Source: Pezicula radicicola
Taxonomy: Eukaryota; Ascomycota; Leotiomycetes; Helotiales; Dermateaceae
Assembly: GCA_003008705.1 (NCBI GenBank)
Contig: PDUO01000023.1
Span: 101,312 to 165,311, forward strand
Length of the DNA: 64,000 nucleotides
Direction: 5' to 3'
The notes beneath the pieces are model-generated. The model was given only the letters and a program-made list of their open reading frames with translations. It ran no database searches and was not told the origin of the DNA. This document shows positions 1-13,363 of this stretch, piece after piece (position 1 is the first letter of the stretch; each line of letters opens with the position of its first letter). Made by a program: the position numbers and the translations under genes.

Positions 1-350
1 GAAATCTATAGTATAGTAGTAGGGGTTGATATAGGTATTACTTTAGGTAGTATGATCAATATAATTATATTATAACTCTCTTTACCTCTAGTACCTATTA
101 TAGTATATATAGATTTATACTCGCTGTATAAGTACCTCGTTAAGCTCGGAATAACTAAAGAGAAGAGGCTTATGATTAATATTATAGCTCTATGATAATT
201 GTACGAATGAAGAGAGTTTACTGAAGTCTGTTAGATAAATAGTAATGATAATCCAGTGGATACAATAACTAAAAGTAACCTAAACAATATATTAAAAATA
301 TTCCTTGATATAAATAAACTCTCTATATATATCGAGGGATAGGTTAAAAG
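1..350 (+). mobile_element. C-terminal end of a degraded Copia-type pol (RNase H), cut by the left window edge
   Basis: Reading frame 1 encodes the end of a Copia-type polyprotein. Visible blocks include a stretch like IIVYIDLYSLYKYLVKLG (the D-S-x-x-L part of RNase H), then KEKRLMINIIAL and NSNDNPVDTITKSN, ending near EGWVKREK before a TAG. Several TAA/TAG/TGA codons interrupt it where the family has Gln or Arg, which fits CpA-to-TpA RIP changes. Only the tail lies in the window, so the element's 5' part and LTR cannot be seen. Family assignment is from remembered fungal Copia proteins. Confidence 0.75.
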
Positions 351-2164
351 AGAAAAGTAGTCAGAGGTTCTTTTATTTAGTTACTATTTGAATTTTATTT
401 ATTTTTCAATTACTTATTTATACTTGGATTTTCCTTTACTTAGTTATATATTTTTCTAGTTACCTACTTATTTATTAACTATATATAGAACTAGTGATAT
501 ATTCTATTTCTCCTTAAAGGTAATTTTCTATGATATTTACTTTATATTTCATTTTAGTATTTTAGATTAGTACTTAGGTAGATATATTACTATAGGTATA
601 TGAAGTACCTATATATATATATAGTTGTGTATTTTGTTTTTCATTATATAATTTTTAATTACTTATTTACTAGAGAGGTATTTTAATTATTGAAAGGGAT
701 TAATTAGGTATTTCCTGTTTAATAACCTATACTATATACTAAAGTATTATATTGAAAAATAATCGAAAACCCCTTATTATTAATTAAATTATACTTAGTG
801 ATTACTTATGATTACTACTACCCTTACTATATCTAGAATCATTACCTCTAAGTCCTCTACTCATCATCGGAGGTTATAGTACCATGGTCTTAAATATATT
901 ACTACTACTGTCAGAGTCTCCGTCTAGATAAATATTAGCTTCCTTGGTGGGCTTTTTCCCCTTCTTCGATTATTGTATAGGAGGTAAACTAGTTGGGATG
1001 ATTAGATCATTATTTATACTTCTGGTACTAGTGTATATACCTTGTATACCGGAGAAGTCCTTTCGAGAAGAAGAGTAAGGATTATCTATACTATATAAAT
1101 CAGGGAGTACAGGTCTTATGAAAGTAGATACTATAGATGATTAGAAAAGTAGAAGTAAAACTTTAGGGAGTACTTATAATGTTTATATCATGATCCGGCT
1201 TGATTTAATAAGTATCCTCTATATATACCACTAGTAAATTCTGGCCTGTATATGATATAAATACTAAAATAAGGGTCCCTCCTACTACTAGTAGAATATC
1301 TAATATATAGATTTTATTGATAATTCTTTTAAATCATCTATATAAGATATCCTTGAAGTCTTTAAGGATAAGTCCAATCTATAATTATACCCTTTATACT
1401 ATGTCTCTTAGATAAGTATAGCTCAAGGAATATATATATACTATCTCTAGTATACTGACGAGTAAAGCTATGATTATATAGAGATAATCGTGAAATAAGT
1501 ACCTCAACATCAATAACTAGGAGTAGATTACTCTTAGGGTAAACTCTCACTAATACTCCTATACCTTGTCTAAAGTAATGATTTAAGTAGGTATTTATGA
1601 ATATCTATATATCCTTATCACTGAAGGTAATAATTATATTAGTGGTAAGTTAAGATATAATAACTTAAGGAAGGGATATATTGAAGGAAGAGTATAGTAC
1701 GAAGTAAGATATATTGTTTTAGGAAGATTATACTAAAGATAACTTAATGTTTTAATATATTTAGGAGATGGAGGTTGGAAGAAGAAGATAGGGTATTTAT
1801 ACCCTTATTTCAATTACTAGGGTAGTTTAATCACTTAACTATACTTGATTCTTCGACTTCAGTTACTTAAGTAGTAACTACTATATTCTATATTAATGTA
1901 TAAAGGTATTTATAGTTACTTTATAATAAAGAAAAGTTACTAGTATTGGAATAATAGTTTATTTCAGTTGTATCTATATAGTTATATAGTGGTCTATACT
2001 TTGTTTTAGGGTAGAGTATAACTTTGTATATTGTAGATAGAATAAAAGAAGACGAACAATTCAATATAATAAATAGACTATAGTAATATAGAGATATTAC
2101 TATTTGGTATATATATACCGTTGAACTACGTCCCCTAGTTCGACCGACAACTATTATATTCTAT
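351..2164. other. AT-rich, gene-free repeat DNA
   Basis: Low-GC sequence with a pyrimidine-rich plus strand near 360-560 and many TpA steps. Positions about 780-2160 are less AT-rich than the flanks. The one short minus-strand frame (1362-1550, 62 codons) matches nothing I recognise. It may include the 3' LTR of the element ending at 350, but I could not define LTR ends. Confidence 0.5.
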
Positions 2165-5100
2165 AAGATTATATAGTATAAATTTAAATACTCTATTAGT
2201 AATTAGACTATTAATTTCCTTCTTAGCTAATACCTTAAATAGCTCTCTTAGAATAGTAATAATACTCTTCTTTTATAGCTTAACTATAAGGTCCTAGTTA
2301 GTTTACTCCTTATAGGTTATAAATACTATTATTAATTTAATTCTATAGATTATAGTATTAAAGAGTTAATTAGTAAAATCTTTAATATTATTAAGATAGA
2401 TACTAATCTTTTTAAAAAAGTAATTTTAATTATCTTAGTATATATTAATAATAAGAGTTCTTAGTCTATTTTAGACTTTTAAGAGTTAACCTTAGCCTTA
2501 TTATATAATTAGTAATATATTATTAGATAATAGATTAATTTAATTCTTATTCTTTTATTATTCTATAGTATTAAGTCTCTGTTTTATAATATTAAGTCCT
2601 TATTTTATAACTTACTTTTAACCTTACTCTTAATCTTCTTTTTCTTTATAGAATAGTTTTATAGCTATAGATTAGAAATAGATAGGTCTTTATAGTATTA
2701 TAAGTATATAAGTTTCTTTATTTATTATAATTAGTTTATAAGGTCCTTTTTATATTTTATTCTCTCTCTAGACTTATATATTTAAATTAAGAGGTAGATT
2801 AAGTATTATAAGGGTATCTAAGTTATTTTATATTATAAAAGTATTTATAACTTAGTGTTTAGTATAAATTTAGTATACTTCTTTTATAGTTTTATAAATT
2901 ATATATACCTTCTTTATAATACTTAAAGCTAGTAGATCTAACTTTATTATTCTAGAGTATACTCTAAAAATAAGAAGTATAAGTATAATTTTATTTAGTT
3001 CTATAGAATTGTTTATAGCTTTAAATACTATTTAAAGAATTATATCTTAGTTAAGTATCTCTTTATTAAGTTCTTCTTTAATAATTTTATAAGTATATTA
3101 TACTAAAATATAATATCTCTTTACCTTCTTTATACTATAGTATATCTTAATAGATACTTCTTTAATACTAATTAATATTAATCTAGTATATTATCTAAAT
3201 TCTATAAAAGTAAATTACTTCTTAGTATTATATATAAGATAATCTAGTAGACCTTAGTAGATATTAATCTATTTTATTTATAGTATCTCCTAGATATATT
3301 TTACTAAAATATCCTTAAGAAATCCTCTTTTATTAAATATAATAACTAAATCTATAAGGTATAGTATAAGCTTCTTATTAAGGTATATAATATTAATAAT
3401 AACTTTATAGTTAAACTTATAATTATCTTTTAAAGTAAACTTAAATTATCTAGAGAGTAAGTTATATATTTAGTACTTTTAATAAAACTTTATAAGTTCT
3501 TTAATACTTTAGTAGTTAAATTCTTAGTCTACTTACTTAAGAATCTTAATTAAACGTTATATAAAAAAGTAACTAAATTATTAGTAAAGTTATTATAATT
3601 CTAATTCTATAAGATAACTAAATATTAGTATCTTCTTAGATTATTATAAAAGTATAAATAAGTATTCTTATTTTTATACTATAAGAATAATCTTATTATC
3701 TTAAATTAAAATATTCTTAAGGTTATTAAATTTAACTTATAGTTTATTTATATCTTAAATATATAATAGAAATAGTATTTATATTATTATAATATAAAAT
3801 ATAATTATACTAATTAGTATTATAATATAAATTAAGTTTTTAAATACTACTCCTTTTTTACTAAATTAAATATTATAGTCTTTAGTTATAAATATATTAA
3901 GTTATATATAGGGATTTATCTTTTATAATATTATAAATTATAAGTAGTCTACTATAGAAACTCTTACTACTCTAGTATCTAGTATAATACCTTAGAAGGT
4001 TATTAAATAATAGTCCTTAAGTATAAATATAAAAGATTTACTTATCTTTAATAGTTTAGTAAATATATTCTTTTAAGTAATTATATATTTTATAATTTAG
4101 TTATTAAGAATAGTAAAGGTCTAAGTACTATTAATCTATTTATAGAATTAAGTAAAGAATTAATAAGGTTATAAATTAAACTATAAAGTTAGAGATTAGT
4201 TAATAGGTAGGTTATTAAAGCCTTTAATCCCTTTATAGTCTATAAGAAAGTACTAAAAGTCTTTAAGATTAATATCTTACTTTACTATATATTATAATTA
4301 TTATTAGAACCTTAAAAATAAGTTCTAGTATTCTTTTTTTAGATGTTTTATTAACTAATATCTTAGTTTATTATAAATATAATATTTCTTTTATTTATAA
4401 GAATAGTTTCCTTTTTAAAAATTACCTTTATTATAGCCCCTTTTAGAACTACTTCTAAAATTTACTTTATAAGAGTTACTTCTAAAACTACCTTTATAGC
4501 TTCTTTTATAACTTTCTTAAAATCCTCTTTAGTCTTCTTCTTTACCTTATATAAAAGTTTAGTTAGTCTAGTATTAGCCTTAGGCTTTAAATATATTATA
4601 GTTATTATTATAGTTATTATATAAAACTATTTATTAATTAAATTACTAGTTCTTATATTATAAGAGGGTAGAGATATATATATACGTATTATCTAAGTAT
4701 ATAATAACTATAGTTTCTACTTAGAGTAGTATAACTATCTAAGAGCTTATAATAAAGAGATAAAATAAATAATAAGTTAATAGAAAATAACTTCTAGTCT
4801 TCTCTTAGAAGTAATAAGAGTAAGGAATATATTTAGAATTTATATAATTACTTAATTACTATATTCTCTTTTAAATAATAATTTAAATCTATAAAATTAA
4901 TCCCTCTCTTTATATTCTATTAATCTTTCTTTTAATTTATATCTAATTAGAAAGAACTAATAAAAATAACTACTAAAATACTAGAGGTTTCTAAGAATAT
5001 AAAATCCTTACTATATATAACTCTTATTATAAACTAATATCCTTTAATAATTCTAAACCTAGTACTATTAGCTTTTATATCTACTCTTTAGTTTCTTTAT

Positions 5101-5891
5101 AGAATATTCTTCTTATTTATAATAAGATAATTTAGGTTCTAACTAGACTTAGTTTATATAAACCCTTAATTATAATATAAGTAATAAATAAAGAACTAGT
5201 TAAATAGTTTAATTCTTATAAAATAAAAGAGAGGTAGTAGATCTTTATATATATAAACTAGATATTAATTAGTATTTAAATCCTATATTAAAAGACTAAT
5301 TTTAAATACTAGGTAAATATATATAAAGTATTATAATTAAAAATTAATTTAGTAGTAGAAGCTCTAAAAAGTAAAAAAAGTAAATATAGCTTATAATAAG
5401 AATATACTATTATATAACTAAAATAAGCCTTAATAGCTAATATACCCTTTTAGACTTAATATAAAAAAGACTATAAATAAGTAAAAAAATTACTTAAAGA
5501 GGAAATAATAAAACTATATACTTTAAAGTAATAATAACTATAAATAATAAAAATTTAAAATAAAATTAAGACTTATTTAAAGCTAGTAATACTATAATTT
5601 AATTAGTTTTAAATATTAAACCTTAGTTTAATTAAGCTTTTAATATTTTATAATTTAATTTAATAAATAAAATTAAAGTACTTTTAGACTAGTAATAGCT
5701 TTATAAAGCTATTAACTAGTATATTATCTATTAGAATCTATTTAATATATATATTTCTTTTTTAAACCTCTTAGTAAAGCTAACTCTAGTATATATCTAT
5801 ATATTTAAACTTAGTTTTAAGCTTTAGAGAGTTGGTTTATAAAAGTCTAATAGTTTAAAGATTATTATAAAATAATTTTAAGGTTTTATAT
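2165..5891 (-). mobile_element. RIP-degraded Copia-type retrotransposon fragment: gag, protease, integrase
   Basis: On the minus strand, ruined frames still show an ordered polyprotein. A gag zinc knuckle lies near 4393-4329 and reads as a decayed CYICNKPGCWSTKHSK type. An aspartic-protease block lies near 4007-3960 (FQGIILDT, with the following Gly mutated). An integrase start near 3453-3330 reads FKFTLKDNYKFNY and then IINIIYLNKKLILYLID. Gln codons have become TAA/TAG throughout. Protease before integrase is the Copia order. No reverse transcriptase was found before the composition changes near 2165, so this copy appears truncated. The adjoining LTR at 5892-6074 would be its 5' LTR. Confidence 0.72.
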
Positions 5892-6074
5892 TGCTGGGAA
5901 TATAGTACGGAACCCTCAAGGTTCTGTAAGCGAGCCAAGTAGCCGAGGACTACTTATATCGTAGCATTCGTTTCTGTTCCGTAGCATCATCATCAATCTA
6001 TCAATCAAGTCGTTACAGTGTTTATTAGTTCTACCTATTCTCTTACGAGTATACTCACCCTGGTGATTCCAACA
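5892..6074 (-). repeat. Putative 183-bp LTR of the adjoining minus-strand element
   Basis: GC content jumps at 5892, where a segment begins TGCTGGGAAT on the plus strand and closes ...GATTCCAACA at 6074. It therefore has TG...CA ends in both orientations. It contains normal-GC sequence, unlike the decayed interior. The bases on its two sides do not match, so it is not a solo LTR with a target duplication; that fits an LTR joined to internal sequence on its left. A partner LTR was not found in the window. Confidence 0.55.
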
Positions 6075-6505
6075 AAGTTAAATACACTTTAGAATTTGAT
6101 ACTATAGGACCGAAGAAAAGATAATAAAAAAGATAATTAGTCTATTCTAATATCGGCAAAAATCATGATTTTTGCTTCGTATATATGCCGAATCCAAGTA
6201 AATTCTACAAATCAAGGCTGTTTATGATTAAATGTACAGCAGGTCAACCAGAGGGCGTAAAATAACATGCTCGTGACTTGCTTATCTTCCTTCATGCATA
6301 TTCATAGCCAACCAAATAAAGACAGACCACAAAAGGATACCAAGACGACCTGATCTGTAAGATGACATAAGATAATGAGGGGTTCTTCCAGTTAAAACAA
6401 TCCAAGTCATGATCTTCTTCCACTTCGATATTTAAACAGTTCAACACGCCCAAAATATAGTAAATCAAACGAAGTCAAGAAGTCTACAGCAGCTGCATCC
6501 CAAAA
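6075..6505 (+). promoter_or_regulatory. Upstream region of the dehydrogenase gene
   Basis: Unique-looking sequence between the LTR and the first ATG. A TATA-like ATATTTAAAC stands about 75 bp before the start codon. No other gene is seen here. Confidence 0.35.
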
Positions 6506-7704
6506 ATGACCACCACAACAACACCACCCCTTCAAAACCCTTCCTATTTCCTCCACAGCGCAGGAAATGCTCAAATTGCAGATACGCCATACCCAATAAT
6601 CGACGATCCATACGATGTAATAGTCAAAATAGCATACGTCGGAGTATGCGGAAGTGATGTACATACACCTCATTCCTTCCTTCCCTCAAAACGATCATCC
6701 TTCAATGAAATCTGATAAACCACAAACCTTAAGTAACAAGCTAACAAACAAATCAGGTCCATTTCTGGACTCACGGCGGAATCGGCACCAAAGTCTCCAA
6801 ACCCTTGATAATGGGACACGAAGCATCAGGAATAATCCATCAAATAGGCTCCAAAGTGACAACCCTCAAACCAGGAGACCACGTAGGAATCGAACCAGGA
6901 CGACCGTGTCAACGTTGCAAGATGTGTAAAGCAGGACGTTACAATCTCTGTCCATCAATGGAATTCGCAGCTTGTCCACCTGAGTCTCATGGAACATTGA
7001 CTAAGTATTACAAAACAGCAGAAGGATTTTGCATTAAGCTTTCACCAGATGTAGGATTGGATGAGGGAGTTTTATTGGAACCGTTGGCTGTTGCTGTACA
7101 TTGTGCGCGGTTGGCTAATATTGGGGTTGGGATGGATGTTGTTGTTTTTGGAGCTGGTACTATTGGGTTATTATGTGCTGCTGTGGCTAAGGCTTTTGGT
7201 GCGAAGAATATCGTCGCTGTTGATGTGAATGAGGGTCGACTTGATTTTGCTGGGGGGTTCACGGGTTGTGATACCTTTCATGCATCCCAGGAATACTCGG
7301 CTGAAAAATCTGCACAGTTGTTAACTTCAACTTTCAATTTGGGCGATGGGGCAGGTGCTGATGTGGTATTCGAAGCGACCGGAGCTGAATCCTGTATCGA
7401 AACAGGTATACAAGTTTTACGACCTGGTGGAACCTTCGTGCAAGTTGGGCTGAGCAGCAAGTCCAAGATACAATTTCCAATCATAAAGTTTGCTGAGAAG
7501 GAATTACATATGTTGGGATGTTTTCGTTATAGTGCTGGTGATTTTGAACTGGCTAGCCATTTGGTTGAGTCGAAGAAGGTTTTGGTTAAGGAGCTGATTA
7601 CTGGGGTGGAGCCTTTTGAAAGGGCTACTGTTGCTTGGGAGAGGACGAAATGTGGTGATGGGATTAAGAATCTTATTCGTGGTCCGGCTGATGAGTCTGT
7701 CTGA
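6506..7704 (+). CDS. Zinc-dependent NAD(P) medium-chain dehydrogenase, xylitol/sorbitol dehydrogenase type
   Basis: The predicted product oxidises a polyol such as xylitol or sorbitol to the 2-ketose in the cytosol. Two exons fit: 6506-6658 and 6757-7704, with a 98-nt GT-AG intron holding a CTAAC branch site, giving 366 aa, normal for the family. The splice restores GVCGSDVHFWTHGGIG across the junction. Catalytic-zinc residues are visible (Cys of GVCGSD, His-Glu of MGHE). The structural-zinc cysteines are in PCQRCKMCKAGRYNLC. The Rossmann motif is VVFGAGTIGLL, followed by an acidic residue in AVDVNE that favours NAD. EFAACPP and HGTLTKYY match fungal xylitol dehydrogenases better than L-arabinitol dehydrogenases, but substrate choice cannot be fixed from sequence. 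It lies directly beside transposon debris yet looks intact. Confidence 0.9.
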
Positions 7705-8529
7705 TTCTGTATTTCCTTTCAAATTGACTATAAATCTGTAGTGGAACTTATCTTAGCAGATGGCATAGGTTATGAATTATGGGTAATGAAATAACTTGCA
7801 TGTTTAGTTTCTAAGACTTAGTCTAAATCTAGTTGTGGCCTTTTGCTAAGTGAATAACTATCGAGCCGTGTGGTAAATGCGCTACATTTCTTAGGAATTG
7901 TTCCATGCACATGTTTCAGGAGGGAAACTTCGGCTTTTCACTCCTCGAGGTGTGATATGAGAGGTAAGAGAGCTACTGGACAATATTATTCGTACTCTGT
8001 TCGTTCTTGTAGTTGAGCGAATTCTGCTCGGCAAATTTACCCCCTTTTCTCTGTCATGAGGTGAGTCGCTTAGGATATGGCTTATTCTGCTGACCTGTCA
8101 ATCTCCGAATGCATCGAGGCAATGTCCAACTCCTCAATACTTATCATCTGCACATCTTTCACAAGCAAGAATAATAACGACCGAAGAAACAGTTGCGAGG
8201 AAATGCGCCGGTACTAGGTATGAAGATAGCTATAATTTTGTATTAGAGCCCGCCAAGGCTAAAGAACGATATAATAGAATATAATAAAAAAAAGGTATTT
8301 AAAGAATTAATTAACATTAGAAATGTGTAAAGGGCCACCATGAAGGATTCTCAAATGTCTCAAGCATTGATCAACCGACCGGGCAAAATAGCACAAAGGT
8401 ATCACAAGGTTCCTCTACCTCTCTGCCCTCTTTCTTCACTCCTTTATTGGCGCCGGTGCCAACCAGCCTCCACGATGCCTTAAAGCATAAACTCGTAGAT
8501 AACTCATACCGAAAATACGAGTTCTTCGA
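7705..8529. other. Intergenic, shared 3' region of convergent genes
   Basis: Separates the dehydrogenase from the stop of the minus-strand membrane-protein gene. An A-rich stretch near 8279-8310 is the only notable feature. Short open frames here overlap the end of the neighbour and do not look coding. Confidence 0.5.
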
Positions 8530-10418
8530 TTATATAGCAGTACCAATCCAACTTTCCGTACGATCCGCCTGCGTCTTTGGAAGTTCGTCGTTTCCAGCAC
8601 TAGCATCAAACTTAGGTTCTTCGGGTTTCTTGTCTGTCTTAATCTCCTTCGACATTCTGAACGACCCAAACGGTGACACAGTGCTCAAGGATTCATTAAG
8701 TTTGCTTGCAAAAGTCGGCGGTCTCGTCGGGTTGTCCGGATCATAAACCAGCACTGTCTTTCTCGATGTGGTGGGCTTGAGAGTTGGCTCGGACTGCTCG
8801 GTCTCTTCTGCCGTACTTCCAAATGACCATTGGAGCCTCTTTGGTTTATCCGGCCAACCTCCAGGAAGAGGGAAATCCGAAGGCGAGACATTCTGCTTCC
8901 ATTCTCCTTGTGCTGATCGATGACCCTCAAGTTCGGGATTCGAAATGCGTCGTTCGGTGTCCATAGAGTTTCGTCCTTCTTTCATGTCACCTGTGGCAAA
9001 CCCGTTGTTGGAAGTTGGGGATCCAGGTTTGCGATTGGCTCTGCGCTTTTTATACCGAACCAGGAGGAAGTAGGCTAGGATTGATATGAGGGAGGAACCG
9101 ATGACGCTGGCAACTATCGCGATTGCTGCTTGTGTGGCTGTTATGGCTTGGACCTGCGAAGCTCTAACAGTGGCTGCTGCCTGGAGCTGTAAGAAATATG
9201 GTGGTTAATTGCCATTCGAGTTTGAAAAAGCTAAAGGTTTACTCACAGCGGCAGATGAAATTGTCTCCTTGGCTTGCTGTAATGCAAACGTAGCAGTCGC
9301 TACACGACATGTTAGCTAATATATAACATAGCTAAGGACCAATTCATGGCTAACCTCTCGCGTCCGAAACGTCGGAAGCTGCACTGGCTTGGGCAGCTGC
9401 AATCGATTGAGAAGCGCCAACTTGTGCAGATGAGATAGCAGCGGAGGCAGATCCCTGCGCTGACACAACAAGTGAACTTGCGCTCGCCGAGGCGATAGAA
9501 ATTGCGGAATTTGCGCTGGCTGTTGCCATGGCCACCGCCATTGAAGCACTAGCAATTGCCTGTAATTAAACACGCGGTGTTAGTTTAATCATCTTGAATA
9601 GCAGAGTGGTTACACAACCACAACGCAATCGCTATGAAAGAGGGAATTCTGCTGCAAAGAAGTTGAGTACATACAGATGCGGCGGCCGCGGACGCTGAAC
9701 TAGCACTACTGAGAGCTGCTGTGACTGAGGCTGAACCAACAGAAACAGCACTAGAGGCCGAACTCGAAATAGACGTTAATGACGAATTCGCGGCGGATGC
9801 TGCTGCGCTTGCAACATCGGCGTTACTTTGGGCTATTGATTGAAGTACCTGGGCCGATGATTGGGCCTGTTGCGCAGATGATTGGGCTTGTTGTGCAGCT
9901 GTTTGTGCAGCTTGAGCTTCTGATATGGCTTGAGACTTTTCTCTTTGTAGATTAGAAACGGTTGCTGATAGTACGCGAGCATCATCAGATCTTGCGCTGC
10001 TGAGTTGCGAGTTGCAATCACCACCACCACCACCCAGTATTGACGGTACTTGGCGCTCTTCTATTCTTCGAAGAACAGCACGGTCGCAGAGAGATGGTGC
10101 TGATGTGACTAGAGTATCTGGGGAACTGTCTGCAGTCGCTGTCTGGATAAATGATATTGCACTTGGCTCGAAGTCGGGTTGGATTTGGTTGTGTGAGAGG
10201 TCGACAACCCATTCAACATGAGTTGCGACAAACCCATTGTCCTTCTCAAGGGCATGCTGAGAATCGACCACTGCACGCTCGAGTGCTGTTCTTTCCCGTA
10301 TCTCCGAATCATTGCTTGCGGATACACACAATAGAAGCGTTGCAAAATTGAGAAGATGCCAGACGCCCCTTCTGCTTCCATCTCTTCTCCAAATTACAAA
10401 ATAAATGCTCATCGGCAT
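8530..10418 (-). CDS. Single-pass membrane protein with Ser/Ala-rich ectodomain (hypothetical)
   Basis: Four exons join in frame on the minus strand: 10418-9675, 9559-9355, 9299-9247 and 9186-8530, giving about 552 aa. Residues 1-35 contain a hydrophobic core (HLLNFATLLLCVSA) that could be a signal peptide or anchor. Residues about 150-330 are an Ala/Ser/Gln-rich repeat region (AQQAQSSAQQAQSSA; long SAxxSAxAAS runs) likely to be helical or extended and possibly glycosylated. Exon 4 opens with a clear membrane helix (AIAIVASVIGSSLISILAYF) followed by RYKKRR, a positive-inside stop-transfer. A roughly 170-residue polar cytoplasmic tail follows. The layout resembles fungal wall or surface sensors of the WSC/Mid2 kind, but no WSC cysteine domain is seen, so no function is assigned. 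Confidence 0.72.
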
Positions 10419-12252
10419 ACTTCTTTAGGAATTATGTATTAACGCAGTACAGAATTATCAAAGGGGAAACATGGTACGTCGCTCACAGACGCATATTCCA
10501 AGATTAAAATCAAAGACAAGAAATGCAACCGGCCAGCGGAAAAGAGAAGAAGGAAATCTGTGAGTATTGATGCTAAAACAGAAGGGGCAAGATCAAAACC
10601 TTTCAGGAATCTTTCGATTACTGGGCCATTGCTTGGCTAAATGATCGACACATAAGTGCCAACTGCATGAACACCAAGTGGGTTACAGTACGGAGTAGAC
10701 CTAAGGAAACTCTCCGTAGCTTCACCACCTTGCCTCACGAGTTATGCCATTACCGGCAACAGAGCATAGGCATCGCTCCGATACTTTCCATAAGATAAGC
10801 GAGTGCTATCGAATGGATCTGCATAAGATCTTCTTTGCTCCTGTTAGTTTAACCTCCCGCATCCTTGAGTTCTGGGGAACGGAAGTACGTCTCCTTCGCG
10901 ATCTACTCCGAAAAGGTCATAGTGTTTCCTATCTTGAAGTTGTTTCGAAACAGTACCTACGTCGGAATAGTCTGAGCTCCTGGCATGGCGAAGCGAATCG
11001 AACGATGATTTCGAATATGCTGATTTCTTGGTTGGCTGGCAGAGACAGATGAAATAGAAAACTGCCCAACGAAGTCTACACTATTTCACATTCGTACTGT
11101 AGTAACAAGGCAACCCTGGGAATGGGGACGACTGTGATTCAGATAACAAATTTCCTTGGGCCATCTCAACACCACACCACGTTAACTTGAACTTCCCCTA
11201 AGCAGACAGCTTGAGCTGCTTATTCACCTATGAAAATGATGTGTGGGTCTGGGTAATCTAAGAGAACGCAGTTTTCCCTTTTTTTTCAAGATACAAAATG
11301 AGCTTGCTTGGGCACCTGTTCAATTCTTTTCTCATTTATTTGCCATTTGTTCAACAATTGATCTCTCAACTAATCAACCTTAGCGTAGTAGGCAAACATA
11401 CTAGCACGGACTAGAAAGTTCGACTAGAAAGACTTCCAGGATATGAGCTCCTGGCCAGATTAAACTTTATCAAGCATTCGCCTTTGGAAGTGAATGCCCG
11501 ATAGAGAAGCATTATGCCCGCCAACTTGCGAGTCACGCTGCTTGGATGCTTATACGAATCTGGGAGACTTGGGTGTTCAGTCCTGTGACTGGTAGACCAC
11601 ACCGAAAGCCTCACGGCGAAAACAAGAGACACCAATATAGAAGAACAATAACAACAGTCACTTGACCAACGAAGAACGACATGATCCTCAAGCATTAATG
11701 AAATTGCCTCATGAATGAAGGACATAACAGGAGAATTTTTAAGTGAGAAGAGACCACAACATCCAGGTACCGAGCGAATCAGACAATGTTCTTTGGCTCT
11801 CCAAGGATAGCTATGTCTATGTAACGACTTAGCAGATGGAATTTAGCTGCCAGGGAGCTCTAAATCGATTATACCTCATCTACCAAGAATGAATGATTGC
11901 CATGCAGCATCGCGTGCCTCTGTCAACCAAGCACGATACTGTTCTTAGCTAAATGAAAACTATGGCCGTGTAATATTTAGCCCATATTGAAAGGCCATAG
12001 AGATATGCTGGTGGAAGTATTGGAAGATTGATGTATCGCGATAAACAGGAATGCCGAGTCTTGATGGTTGATGCTCGATGTTGTGAAGTTGATGTCGCGT
12101 GTGGTGGTTGCAAAACAGAAGCGGCCGCTAGCGTATCCGTCATGTTGCCCCACCAAGATCCCTTCTCGAGCTCTGCACCATCAAAACCCCACCACGAACA
12201 CCACCCCATACACCTTCTAGAAATCCACACTCTCACCAACAAACCTCCCAAG
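10419..12252. other. Intergenic, no supported gene
   Basis: 1.8 kb between the divergent membrane-protein gene and TMA22. Two frames of about 100 codons (10744-11052 plus, 11411-11725 minus) have no recognisable motif, no signal peptide and no convincing codon bias. It presumably holds both promoters. Confidence 0.5.
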
Positions 12253-13122
12253 ATGGCAGACACAGATAGCCCCAGCGAGCCTCAATCCAGAAATATCATC
12301 TACTGTGGAGGTAAATCAACTTCAATTCCAATCCCCGTCACCTTCGAACCCCACCAACCCCTCCTTTCAAACCATTGACTGACAATTTCGACGTTGAACA
12401 GTTTGTACATTACCACCTGAGGTACGATATTCCCAGATCTAGAGAAGCTTCTTTCACACGGTGTAGGGATGGGAAGCGAGAGGAATATAGTACTGACAAG
12501 GGAGGAAGTAGTACTGCGAGTTCGGCGGCACAGTAAAGAAATGTCAAGACTGGCTACAAAAGAACCACGATGACATGTACGAGCGTCTCTGGTCCGAAGG
12601 TACGCATTCCCCTCCCTATCCCTCTCCAAAAACTAACCCCCAAAAACCCCATCCCATCATCCATCCTCAAACCACCCTTACATCAACTAACAACAAACCC
12701 CTATAGACGCCCTCTCAGCAGCAACCTCCGCCCTCTCGGTCGACGCCCAAAAGCGCGCAGCAAAAGATGCCCAAAAGAAAGCCGCCAAAGCCGAAGCCGC
12801 TGAGCAAAAACATGCACAAACACTCGCCGCTTCCAAAGTCTATATCAAGCGTGTTGAGCGTAATAAACGTAAATACGTAACGGCTGTCTCTGGTCTTGAA
12901 GCTTTCAATCTTGATCTTAAGAAAGTTAGTAAGGAGTTTGGGAAGAAGTTTGCGACGGGGTCTAGTGTGACAAAATTGGCGAGTGGTGGAGAGGAGATTG
13001 TGGTGCAGGGGGATGTGAGTGATGAGATTGAGGAGTTTCTGTTGGAGAAGTATTCGGAGATTCCGGAGGATAATATCGAGTTGATTGAGGATAAGAAGAA
13101 GAAGGCTGCACCGCCTGGGTGA
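12253..13122 (+). CDS. TMA22: Density-regulated protein homologue (translation machinery-associated 22)
   Basis: Partner of Tma20/MCT-1; in the known family the pair binds the small ribosomal subunit and helps 40S recycling and re-initiation. Four exons fit: 12253-12310, 12402-12421, 12512-12599 and 12707-13122, giving 193 aa, the usual length. The N-terminal zinc-binding part reads VIYC-like NIIYCGVCTLPPEYCEFGG, with CQDWL after it; these residues appear only when the 20-nt second exon is included. The C-terminal SUI1/eIF1-like domain is clear: KKVSKEFGKKFATGSSV and EEIVVQGDVSDEIEEFLLEK. A Lys/Ala-rich linker joins the two. The gene is convergent with the Borealin-like gene, 241 bp between stops. 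Recognition is from remembered fungal Tma22 proteins. Confidence 0.92.
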
Positions 13123-13363
13123 GAAGAATGTCTCATGCTGGGTAGAGAATAGCACAAATACGACGAAATGATCTCTGAAAGCATATATGCATAACCAGGC
13201 ATACGCTAAACTCCAAAGGTGCTAAGTCTACCTCCGTACCAAAACTAAAACAGATTGGAGTCTGAATGATGTATGAATCTATTGTGCCAGGTTCATGTAA
13301 ACAGTCCGTAACGCCCCACGCTAAATTACAAAATCCAGTCATTAATCCCAACAATACAAAATG

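Noticed and set aside
1362..1550. 62-codon minus-strand frame in the AT-rich block
   Set aside because: Could not be matched to any retrotransposon domain; kept only as part of the unassigned repeat region.
2110..2155. tRNA-like A-box and B-box words (TAGTTCAACGG on the minus strand, TAGTTCGACC on the plus strand)
   Set aside because: They lie on opposite strands and cannot form one tRNA; no acceptor stem could be drawn.
10744..11052. 102-codon plus-strand frame
   Set aside because: No family motif or splice partner; length is within chance for this composition.
11411..11725. 104-codon minus-strand frame
   Set aside because: No motif, no signal peptide, no splice partner; length is within chance.
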